NCBI GenBank assembly: GCA_046542255.1
Contig: JBKHBT010000110.1
Location: 1-10,128 of the forward strand
Reading direction: 5' to 3'
DNA length: 10,128 nt
Origin: JBKHBT01 sp046542255
Lineage (GTDB): Bacteria; UBP14; UBA6098; JBKHBT01
The translations under genes were made by a program, and so were the position numbers. Of this stretch, positions 1-5,399 are shown in pieces. The notes beneath the pieces were generated by a model. It had not been told where the DNA came from, ran no database searches, and worked only from the letters and a program-made list of their open reading frames with translations. Each line of letters opens with the position of its first letter. The first letter of the stretch is position 1.

Positions 1-102
1 CCACATCTAACACATTCGAAAAGCATTGTAAATTATTGGGAATAGAGCAGAAATTCACCAGTTATTCAAATCCCAAAGGAAATGCTGATACCGAGAGAAT
101 GA

Positions 103-123
103 AGTTGTTGCTTGCAAGAACAG
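103..123. repeat. Short palindromic insertion in the transposase remnant
   Basis: The expected reading DTER-MMRTIEEDL is interrupted after GAGAGAATGA by about 21 extra bases. These contain the near-perfect palindrome TGTTgCTTGCAAGAACA (106-122, one unpaired g). The net gain of about 19 bases moves the reading frame by one. The boundaries are inferred by comparison with the usual IS3 protein sequence, so they may be off by a few bases. Confidence 0.45.
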
Positions 124-216
124 AGAACAATCGAAGAAGACCTGGTATATGTCAATGAGTTTCAACCGGTGAATCAGTTCCGTGATAAGTTCGATGAATG
201 GGCGAACTGGTACAAT

Positions 217-254
217 CAGACAATACGCTGTTCCGCATTGTCATACTTTTCAGG
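217..254 (+). repeat. 38-bp palindromic repeat, copy 1
   Basis: This copy matches positions 10091-10128 in the same orientation with one mismatch (A at 225 against G at 10099). It contains the arms GACAATACG (219-227) and CGCATTGTC (234-242) around the loop CTGTTC, followed by ATACTTTTCAGG. The single mismatch breaks one of the nine base pairs of the stem. Confidence 0.85.
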
Positions 255-328
255 CTAAAACATCAGCAAAGCCTTTTGCTATATATACTAAATATTATGC
301 TTATGTCATATATATGGCTTTAAAAGAG
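217..328. mobile_element. Hairpin-bearing insert in the transposase (MITE/REP-like)
   Basis: The transposase reads FDEWANWYN up to base 216 and resumes as KYPHSAIKYKSP at about 329, with roughly 110 unrelated bases between. The insert begins with the 38-base hairpin sequence that also closes the window. It has a second stem AGCAAA (265-270) / TTTGCT (275-280) with a 4-base loop, followed by AT-rich DNA. It has no coding capacity. Its size, palindromes and recurrence suit a small non-autonomous palindromic element, but its ends are not defined and no target duplication is evident. Confidence 0.45.
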
Positions 329-417
329 AAGTATCCACATTCGGCGATTAAATACAAATCTCCATATCAGGTAGAAAGAGAATTTGTCAATAGAATACAT
401 CAACTAAATTGTGCTTG

Positions 418-436
418 ACTTTTGGGGGGCAGTACA
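418..436 (+). repeat. IS3-family right terminal inverted repeat
   Basis: The sequence ACTTTTGGGGGGCAGTACA reads TGTACTGCCCCCCAAAAGT on the other strand. This is typical of the ends of IS3-family elements of the IS150 type and terminates in CA/TG. It abuts the transposase stop codon, and the NHL-protein gene ends only five bases beyond it. The element therefore sits right against the 3' end of that gene. The matching left end is not in the window. Confidence 0.72.
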
Positions 437-440
437 AAAC

Positions 441-1658
441 CTAATACCCAATATCGATCCCCCGCGGATAATAGAATTCGCCAATCGCACTGCCTGATGA
501 GCCGATTTCCTGCCAGCCGGTTCCGGAAATGTCGTTTATTCTGACTATCCTGTGATTTGGCTGATCGGTGATATATATTTTGCCGGATGGGCCAATTTCA
601 ATGTCGATCGGGCCATTAAACTGGCCTACCCCATCACCGGCTTCGCCGAAATCTATCCAGCCATCGCCGGATATATTGTCGATTCGAACTATTCTTCTAT
701 TTGCCCTATCAGTTATGTATATTCTTCCTGTCCTGTCCTGCGCTATCCCCGATGGATTCCTAAATTCGCCTTCGCCTGTCCCAAATCTTCCAAAACTTTC
801 CCATCCTGCGCCACTTATATCATCGATACGGACAATGCGGTGATTGAAATTATCTGCAATATAAAGCCTTCCGTAATTATCGATGAGAACAGCAGATGGC
901 GCATTAAACTCGCCAATACCATCTCCAGAGTTTCCGAATGATACCCAGTTTGTCCCGTGAATATCGTCCATTCTCGATATTCGGTCTTCCTCATCATCCA
1001 CGACATAAATTCTGCCCATGCCATCAACAGCAAGAGCGAGCGGGAAATTAATCTCGGCAGAATCATGGCCGGGATGATAGAATTCCAGCCAGCCAGAGCC
1101 GAACATATCATCCATCTGTATTACCTTGCGACCCAAATAATCACAGATATAGACTTTTCTCTCTGGACCAATTTCGATATCGGTCGGCCTCGAAAAGACA
1201 GCCGTTCCGCCCCAGGTATTTATTACCGAGCCAAAAATGTCCTCTAACCGGACGATCCTGTTATTATTGGAATCGGCAATATATATCTTATCCTCGCAGT
1301 CTCCAGGAATAATGCCTTCCTTCGCAGCTACAATTTCGATAGTAATTAAGTCGCTGTAGAATTCGCGGCCGGGCTCATCTGTGCCGATATCCCAGATGAT
1401 ATGGTAATTGCCGGAACTGCATATACTATCTATATCTGATGAAGGCAGGAAAGTCTCTGTTGCCAGCGTTTCGCTTCGTGAAGTTATCGCCAACACCGAA
1501 ATTTCGATACATTCCGAAAGATCATGCAATGAGTAATAGATATCCCATAGCTTGCTGCCATCGGTTCTTTGCCCTGTCGAATCGATTGTAACCGTAAAAC
1601 CAAAGGTGATCACAGAAAGAAGTAGAATAAAAGTTGTCGCTAAAGCATACTTGAACAT
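441..1658 (-). CDS. Exported six-bladed NHL-repeat beta-propeller protein
   Basis: This 405-residue protein has a signal peptide: K3, then hydrophobic residues 5-21 ending TFGF. Residues about 22-113 form a fibronectin-like beta domain with the pattern SGNYHIIWDIGTDEPG. The rest is an NHL propeller. Blades have a P-x(3)-I start, a KIYIAD-type strand and an NHRIVRIDDI strand, near residues 124, 168, 216, 264, 312 and 360. The last half blade (YYPRGIDIGY at the C-terminus) should pair with the first strand (DKIYIADSNNNRIVR, 123-137) in a velcro closure, giving six blades. NHL propellers bind proteins, nucleic acids or sugars, and a few are lyases. No catalytic signature is visible, so binding is most likely. 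There is no T9SS sorting domain, so the protein is probably periplasmic or reaches the surface another way. The start codon has only a weak AGG six bases upstream. It lies 83 bases downstream of marR on the same strand. Confidence 0.92.
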   Translation of the reverse strand: MFKYALATTFILLLSVITFGFTVTIDSTGQRTDGSKLWDIYYSLHDLSECIEISVLAITSRSETLATETFLPSSDIDSICSSGNYHIIWDIGTDEPGREFYSDLITIEIVAAKEGIIPGDCEDKIYIADSNNNRIVRLEDIFGSVINTWGGTAVFSRPTDIEIGPERKVYICDYLGRKVIQMDDMFGSGWLEFYHPGHDSAEINFPLALAVDGMGRIYVVDDEEDRISRMDDIHGTNWVSFGNSGDGIGEFNAPSAVLIDNYGRLYIADNFNHRIVRIDDISGAGWESFGRFGTGEGEFRNPSGIAQDRTGRIYITDRANRRIVRIDNISGDGWIDFGEAGDGVGQFNGPIDIEIGPSGKIYITDQPNHRIVRINDISGTGWQEIGSSGSAIGEFYYPRGIDIGY

Positions 1659-1693
1659 ATAATACCTAAAAATAAATTTTACACTTTAATAAT

Positions 1694-1736
1694 CTAAGCA
1701 AGATATCTCTTTAGTAAAGAAATTTCGATAGCTTAG
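1694..1736. promoter_or_regulatory. Nested dyad between marR and the NHL-protein gene
   Basis: The outer arms are CTAAGC (1694-1699) and GCTTAG (1731-1736). The inner hairpin is TCTTT (1708-1712), loop AGT, AAAGA (1716-1720). It sits in the 83-base gap of the marR/NHL-protein pair. On the minus strand no run of T follows, so it is not a standard intrinsic terminator. It could be an attenuator, an RNA-processing site or chance. Confidence 0.3.
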
Positions 1737-1741
1737 CGATT

Positions 1742-2218
1742 TTATTTATCGGTTTTATTCTGCTGAAGGTGTTCCAATTGCGTGAGATTTTTGGTGATTT
1801 TATCGAGTAAATCGTGGAATTTGATGAATTCTTCCCTATTAAAATCAGAGAAAGCGATATTTAGGATTTCGTCCATTATAGGGAATAGCTCTTCTTTCAG
1901 GTTTTTACCCTCATCGGTCAGGAAAATCTTAAAAGAACGCCTGTCCTCTGGGTCGGTTTGCCGGTAAACCCATTCTCTTTTGGCCAATTTGTCCAGTGTG
2001 CGTGTGATATTGGATTTGCTTTTTCCGGTAAATTCGCATATTTCTTTCTGAGAAATGCCATCTCGGCGCCAAAGAAGGCCGAGTACCATCATCTGCTCCG
2101 GCCTAATATCGTATCCGGCCTTTTGCATCGTGTGATGAACATGCATCTTTGCACTCCATGTAACCTGTAATAACCGTGAAAGAAGCGTCCGACTTAATCT
2201 ATTTTCTTCCTGAGACAT
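1742..2218 (-). CDS. MarR-family winged-helix transcriptional regulator
   Basis: At 158 residues this is a standard MarR length. Helices at 8-50 form the dimer entry part. The helix-turn-helix is near residues 55-78, with SKSNITRTLDKL as the recognition helix. The wing follows with the family motif D-x-R-x(5)-LT at 92-101 (DRRSFKIFLT). A final pair of helices (112-150) completes the dimerisation region. MarR proteins bind palindromic DNA as dimers and usually release it on binding a small phenolic ligand or on cysteine oxidation. The only cysteine here is Cys61, inside the DNA-binding domain, and no sensing mode can be assigned. The start is supported by AAGGA six bases upstream (2225-2229) and by a near-consensus promoter. 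No efflux pump or detoxifying enzyme is next to it. Its neighbours are exported proteins. Confidence 0.95.
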   Translation of the reverse strand: MSQEENRLSRTLLSRLLQVTWSAKMHVHHTMQKAGYDIRPEQMMVLGLLWRRDGISQKEICEFTGKSKSNITRTLDKLAKREWVYRQTDPEDRRSFKIFLTDEGKNLKEELFPIMDEILNIAFSDFNREEFIKFHDLLDKITKNLTQLEHLQQNKTDK

Positions 2219-2236
2219 AAAACATCCTTACGAATT

Positions 2237-2271
2237 CAACTGTTGCAATTTTCAACAATATTATATGCAAC
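2237..2271. promoter_or_regulatory. Palindromic operator over the marR start site
   Basis: Three overlapping dyads lie here. TGTTG (2241-2245) and CAACA (2253-2257) form a 17-bp palindrome with a mostly paired A/T centre. GTTGCA (2242-2247) and TGCAAC (2266-2271) form a wider one that spans the -10 box. CAAC-T-GTTG occupies 2237-2245. Palindromes of 15-20 bp overlapping the -10 box and start site are the usual arrangement for autorepression by MarR proteins. Binding itself is inferred. Confidence 0.6.
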
Positions 2272-2288
2272 TAAGTTACCAAAGTCAA
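2260..2288 (-). promoter_or_regulatory. Sigma70-type promoter of marR
   Basis: On the minus strand TTGACT (2283-2288) and TATAAT (2260-2265) are separated by exactly 17 bases. Transcription should start near 2253, leaving a leader of about 35 bases with AAGGA before the ATG. This is one of the two clearest promoters in the window. Confidence 0.82.
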
Positions 2289-2328
2289 GATTTTTTTGTA
2301 ATTAACAACTTCTCTTCTAAAGCCTAAG

Positions 2329-2354
2329 TAATACCCGTATTCAGTGTTTAATTT
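2329..2354. repeat. Short dispersed repeat, copy 1
   Basis: About 23 of 26 positions match bases 9856-9880 (both copies start TAATACCC and share ATTCAGTGTT and AATTT). The differences are two substitutions and one extra T. Read on the minus strand, both copies give NTE-x-GY, from AACACTGAAT and the following GGGTATTA. Confidence 0.5.
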
Positions 2355-2392
2355 GTATCGATTAATCAATCTGGCAGGATTATCCTCGATGT

Positions 2393-2442
2393 GAAGCTCC
2401 ACTTCTTCCTTAAGCCAATAGAAAGAAGCGAAGCAGAGCTTC
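2393..2442. repeat. Composite inverted repeat in the intergenic region
   Basis: The outer arms GAAGCTC (2393-2399) and GAGCTTC (2436-2442) enclose the inner arms CTTCTT (2402-2407) and AAGAAG (2423-2428). The internal loop is asymmetric (2 against 7 bases) and the apical loop is 15 bases. Just before it is an 11-bp palindrome AGGAT-T-ATCCT (2376-2386). It lies upstream of both flanking promoters and would not be in either mRNA. Confidence 0.45.
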
Positions 2443-2473
2443 TTAAAATATTATAGATATAAGTGAAGATATA

Positions 2474-2492
2474 GAGTTGGACAAAGCAACTC
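2474..2492. promoter_or_regulatory. GAGTTG-N7-CAACTC palindrome, possible MarR site
   Basis: This perfect 6-bp dyad has a 7-base spacer (arms 2474-2479 and 2487-2492). Its core GTTG-N7-CAAC is the same arrangement as in the palindrome on the marR start site. It ends 37 bases before the -35 box of the VCBS protein gene. Regulation by MarR is inferred from the shared half sites and spacing. Confidence 0.45.
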
Positions 2493-2529
2493 ATAGAGAA
2501 TATTCGCTGTTACTATTATTGCTAAAGAC

Positions 2530-2559
2530 TTGACAAATTAACAAAAGAAATATTATATT
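2530..2559 (+). promoter_or_regulatory. Sigma70-type promoter of the VCBS protein gene
   Basis: TTGACA (2530-2535) is a perfect -35 box. TATATT (2554-2559) lies 18 bases further, inside a longer AT-rich stretch that also offers TTATAT at 17-base spacing. The start site would fall near 2566, giving a leader of about 22 bases that carries the strong Shine-Dalgarno AAGGGAG (2577-2583) four bases before the ATG. Confidence 0.72.
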
Positions 2560-2587
2560 ATAATGATATATACTCGAAGGGAGAAAT

Positions 2588-5323
2588 ATGAAAAGATTTT
2601 GTATATTTTGGGGACTGGTTCTATTGGTTTTGGTTTTAGAAGCGGACATCCGGCTGGTGCAAAGCGATTGGTATCGTGGGGATGGCGTGGCCGTTTCTGA
2701 TAGCATCTGGGGAAGAAGCTTCTTTAGAGCCGAAAGCCTTAACACAGAAAACCATATGATTACATTCATGTCGAATGAAATCGAGCCGACAAACTGGTAT
2801 TCGCATAGAATGTATTCGGGAACTGAAACAGGTTCACACTACCAATTCCCGGTCTATGGCGATATTGATGGCGATGAACATCTCGATTTTATCGGACTTG
2901 AAGCTCAAGAGCTAATATGGTATGAAACCGATGGTAATTTCGACAGATGGATTCGCCACTCACTGCATGACTTTGGCGGCGAGACATCGAGTGGTGGAAA
3001 TGCTAAGATCTACGATATGAATCTCGATGGTTATAATGACATCGTTGTAGGAGTCGAGGCGGGTATGTTCATTTTCTATAATATCGATGGCGAAAGCTTC
3101 GATATGGTCGCAGTCGATAGCACACATTATAGTTATCACGAGCTTGAGATTGCCGATATGGACCTCGATGGCTTGCCGGATATTGTTACTGCCGGACTTG
3201 CTTCTTACGGCTCGACAGGCCCGATGTTCTGCTTCAGGCAAATTGCGCCTGATAGCTTTACAGCTAGTATGATAGATTCCAGGTCAGGACACTGGCGAAT
3301 AAGTATTGACGATTTCAATGATGATGGCTATCCTGATATCTTCAATTCTGGTTGGGATGTGCAGTGTTTTATTAATGACGGCGATATGTCATTTACACAG
3401 ACATTCGAGATGGGTATCGAATTTCATGCAAGCGAGAGTTTCGATGGCAGCGGAATAGCCGATTTCGATAAGGATGGCGATATAGATTTTCTCGCTGTAA
3501 CTTCTTCAGATAGCGGTTTATATGTGATATATAATGATGGCGAAGGCTATATCGATTCATCGCGCTCCTATCCGGAATATCCACGTTCTTATGCAGATGC
3601 CTGCATCGCAGGCGATGTCGATCTCGATGGCGACTACGATGTGATAGGTGGCAATAATAATGCCGGAATAGGCCTCAGCGATGGACCGGAATTCGAATTC
3701 TGGACAATTGGCGAGATTTCTAATTCGCATCATGTAGAGGCATTCAATCGCGACTATGAATGCGGCGTGATGATGCATGTGCTCTCCAGAAGCAATGATG
3801 GATACTATCTATTCGAAAACAGGATGCTGTCTTTCCCTGGTGGTGGTTTTTTAGAATCATCGGTTCTTGATATGGCATATGGCATGTATCCAAGACGATT
3901 CGGCTGGTTCGATTGTATTCCCGATGGCTTCGATGTGCTGTATTCCTATAGATATGGAATGACTGTCGAAGCCTGCACAACGAGCGAATTTATACCAATC
4001 GAGCTTTCTGGTGATGAGGTCGAGGGAACCTGCGGAGGATTTTTCCAGTATCGTATCGATTTCCTTAGGACAACAGGCTCGGAAGACCAATCTCCGAAAG
4101 TCGATTCTGTATGGCTCGATGTCCGACAATGCGGCTGTTTCCTCGATTTCGATAGCATGACTTTCTATCAGGACACCATCTGTGATGATAGCCAGAATAT
4201 CGAGATTTGCTATAATATTGTCCCGACCTGCCAGGATAGCAGTTATAATGTGCAGCTTCTGGCATCTTCCGATGGCGGCGATAGCTGGGATGTGCCGCTC
4301 GAAGCAATAACAGATAGCTCGGGTGCACTCGGCGATGGTATTCGAAGAGATTGGTATTGCCTGAGGTGGAATATAACAGAAGACTTACCAGATTTTAGCG
4401 GCGAAATGCAATTTAGGCCGATTATTGCTGGCGATGATATTATGGCTATCGTAAATACGCGCAATTTCGATTTTCATATAGACGGTAAAGGCCCGGAGGC
4501 TTTCGCCAGAATCATGCCAATAACTGGCAGGCCACTTTCCACTACTACAATAACAATAGATTCCCTTAGAGACAGAAATACGGTTATCTATGAAGAATGC
4601 TATATACGCATCGAAGGCTGCGATATCGATGATTCGCTATCTCTGGCAGATATTTCAGATGGTGATATTGTCCATCTTGAAATACCATATACCGATTGCG
4701 ATTCAGGCAGAGTAATTTTCCATATGGTAGATTCATACTGCAATCATTCCGAGGATACTTTCTATTTCAATATCGAAAATCAGCCACCCGAGATAAGACC
4801 ATGCCATACATCGCTTATCGGGCTTTTCTATGGTGATACTTTACAGCGAGTGATTGGCACGATAGATGAATCCGATTCTGTGGGCATCGAAGTGTTCACT
4901 ATCCCTACAAGTGAAATTGACTACAATGTCGATTCCTTAAAATGGTTTGCATCAGATACCGGTTTCTACAATATTTTTATCATCGCAACAGATTACTTAG
5001 GCCTTTCAGATACATGTGAAATGTCTGTGCAGGTACATTCCACATCGGTCAGCGAAAATATTATGAGAAATGATAGGCCACAGCTATTTGTGAATCCTAA
5101 TCCCTTTCAAAACAAATGCTATATCAGCTTGAATAATATTCCAGATTCCGATGCCAAAATCGAGGTCATCGATATGCTCGGCCAGGCCGTTGAGACAATG
5201 ACGATCCGTTTCGGCGCAGAATCAATCATCTGGGAACCAAAAGGCCTTGTTTCGGGAAAATATCTGCTTCGCTTGAAAGCAGGCGATGTAAAAATAGATA
5301 AGGAAGTGATTCTGACGCGATAG
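2588..5323 (+). CDS. Secreted FG-GAP/VCBS-repeat protein with T9SS sorting domain
   Basis: This 911-residue extracellular protein has a signal peptide (K2 R3, hydrophobic 4-17, likely cleavage after Ala19). Residues about 85-410 carry six FG-GAP/VCBS-type calcium loops of the form D-x-[DN]-x-DG-x-x-D, at 92-100, 143-151, 190-198, 242-250, 292-300 and 343-351, as in integrin-like propellers. Residues about 525-632 form a fibronectin-like domain containing SSDGGDSWDVP and WNITEDLP. Further beta domains follow (635-815). The C-terminal 80 residues are a type IX (Por) sorting domain with NPNPF at 836-840, IEVIDMLGQ at 858-866 and a GLVSGKYLLRL strand near 886-896. T9SS domains direct export across the outer membrane and are usually removed as the protein is anchored or released. 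The middle of the protein (443-810) is unusually rich in cysteine, suggesting disulfides. No enzymatic motif is visible, so binding or adhesion is most likely. Confidence 0.93.
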   Translation: MKRFCIFWGLVLLVLVLEADIRLVQSDWYRGDGVAVSDSIWGRSFFRAESLNTENHMITFMSNEIEPTNWYSHRMYSGTETGSHYQFPVYGDIDGDEHLDFIGLEAQELIWYETDGNFDRWIRHSLHDFGGETSSGGNAKIYDMNLDGYNDIVVGVEAGMFIFYNIDGESFDMVAVDSTHYSYHELEIADMDLDGLPDIVTAGLASYGSTGPMFCFRQIAPDSFTASMIDSRSGHWRISIDDFNDDGYPDIFNSGWDVQCFINDGDMSFTQTFEMGIEFHASESFDGSGIADFDKDGDIDFLAVTSSDSGLYVIYNDGEGYIDSSRSYPEYPRSYADACIAGDVDLDGDYDVIGGNNNAGIGLSDGPEFEFWTIGEISNSHHVEAFNRDYECGVMMHVLSRSNDGYYLFENRMLSFPGGGFLESSVLDMAYGMYPRRFGWFDCIPDGFDVLYSYRYGMTVEACTTSEFIPIELSGDEVEGTCGGFFQYRIDFLRTTGSEDQSPKVDSVWLDVRQCGCFLDFDSMTFYQDTICDDSQNIEICYNIVPTCQDSSYNVQLLASSDGGDSWDVPLEAITDSSGALGDGIRRDWYCLRWNITEDLPDFSGEMQFRPIIAGDDIMAIVNTRNFDFHIDGKGPEAFARIMPITGRPLSTTTITIDSLRDRNTVIYEECYIRIEGCDIDDSLSLADISDGDIVHLEIPYTDCDSGRVIFHMVDSYCNHSEDTFYFNIENQPPEIRPCHTSLIGLFYGDTLQRVIGTIDESDSVGIEVFTIPTSEIDYNVDSLKWFASDTGFYNIFIIATDYLGLSDTCEMSVQVHSTSVSENIMRNDRPQLFVNPNPFQNKCYISLNNIPDSDAKIEVIDMLGQAVETMTIRFGAESIIWEPKGLVSGKYLLRLKAGDVKIDKEVILTR

Positions 5324-5399
5324 GTATCCGTACGAAGCCGAAGCCACCACAACCCGAATTCGATATTAAAAATTGGCTATAAATTATTAGCAGATAAGA

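Larger units (their letters stand above)
3..418 (+). pseudogene. IS3-family transposase OrfB, C-terminal fragment, frameshifted twice
   Basis: The product was the DDE/rve-type integrase that cuts and joins IS ends. Three pieces of one protein can be read. Frame 3 from base 3 to about 101 gives TSNTFEKHCKLLGIEQKFTS followed by YSNPKGNADTERM, which contains the third catalytic residue (Glu of DTER). Frame 1 from about 124 to 216 gives TIEEDLVYVNEFQPVNQF and then FDEWANWYN. Frame 2 from about 329 to 418 gives KYPHSAIKYKSPYQVEREF and ends NRIHQLNCA. Placed end to end these follow the usual order of an IS3 OrfB C-terminus. The breaks fall at about 103-123 (a short palindromic insert) and about 217-328 (a longer hairpin-bearing insert). 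The N-terminal half is outside the window. The TGA stop at 416-418 runs directly into the terminal inverted repeat, as is common in compact IS3 elements. Confidence 0.85.
1..436 (+). mobile_element. Right end of a degraded IS3-family insertion sequence
   Basis: This stretch holds the C-terminal part of an IS3-type transposase OrfB followed immediately by a terminal inverted repeat. The left end of the element lies outside the window. The coding sequence is split over three reading frames by two short insertions, so the copy cannot make an active transposase. No left inverted repeat and no target duplication can be seen here. The IS3 family is indicated by the rve-core wording around the catalytic glutamate (NPKGNADTER), the C-terminal PHSAIKYKSPYQ motif and the G-rich end that reads TGTACTGCCCCCC from outside inwards. 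That end resembles the IS150-type ends of IS3-family elements. Confidence 0.82.
2271..2450 (-). pseudogene. Possible coding remnant of unknown family, no start codon
   Basis: An open frame of 59 codons without an ATG runs on the minus strand and stops at TAG (2271-2273). Its end reads RYKLNTEYGYYLGFRREVVN then YKKILTLVT, which has a protein-like composition, but the family is not recognised. The marR -35 box lies inside its last codons, so it is not an intact gene upstream of that promoter. It could be the C-terminal scrap of a lost gene or a chance open frame. Confidence 0.25.

Noticed and set aside
552..941. Open frame of 129 codons opposite the NHL protein
   Set aside because: Its internal regularity comes from the NHL repeats on the other strand. 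No start signal or protein family was seen.
2559..2564. Perfect TATAAT as the -10 box for the VCBS gene
   Set aside because: It lies 23 bases from TTGACA, too far. TATATT at 2554-2559 fits better.
5324..5399. Possible bidirectional terminator between the convergent VCBS and lipoprotein genes
   Set aside because: No stem of useful length followed by a T-run could be found on either strand. Termination may be factor-dependent.
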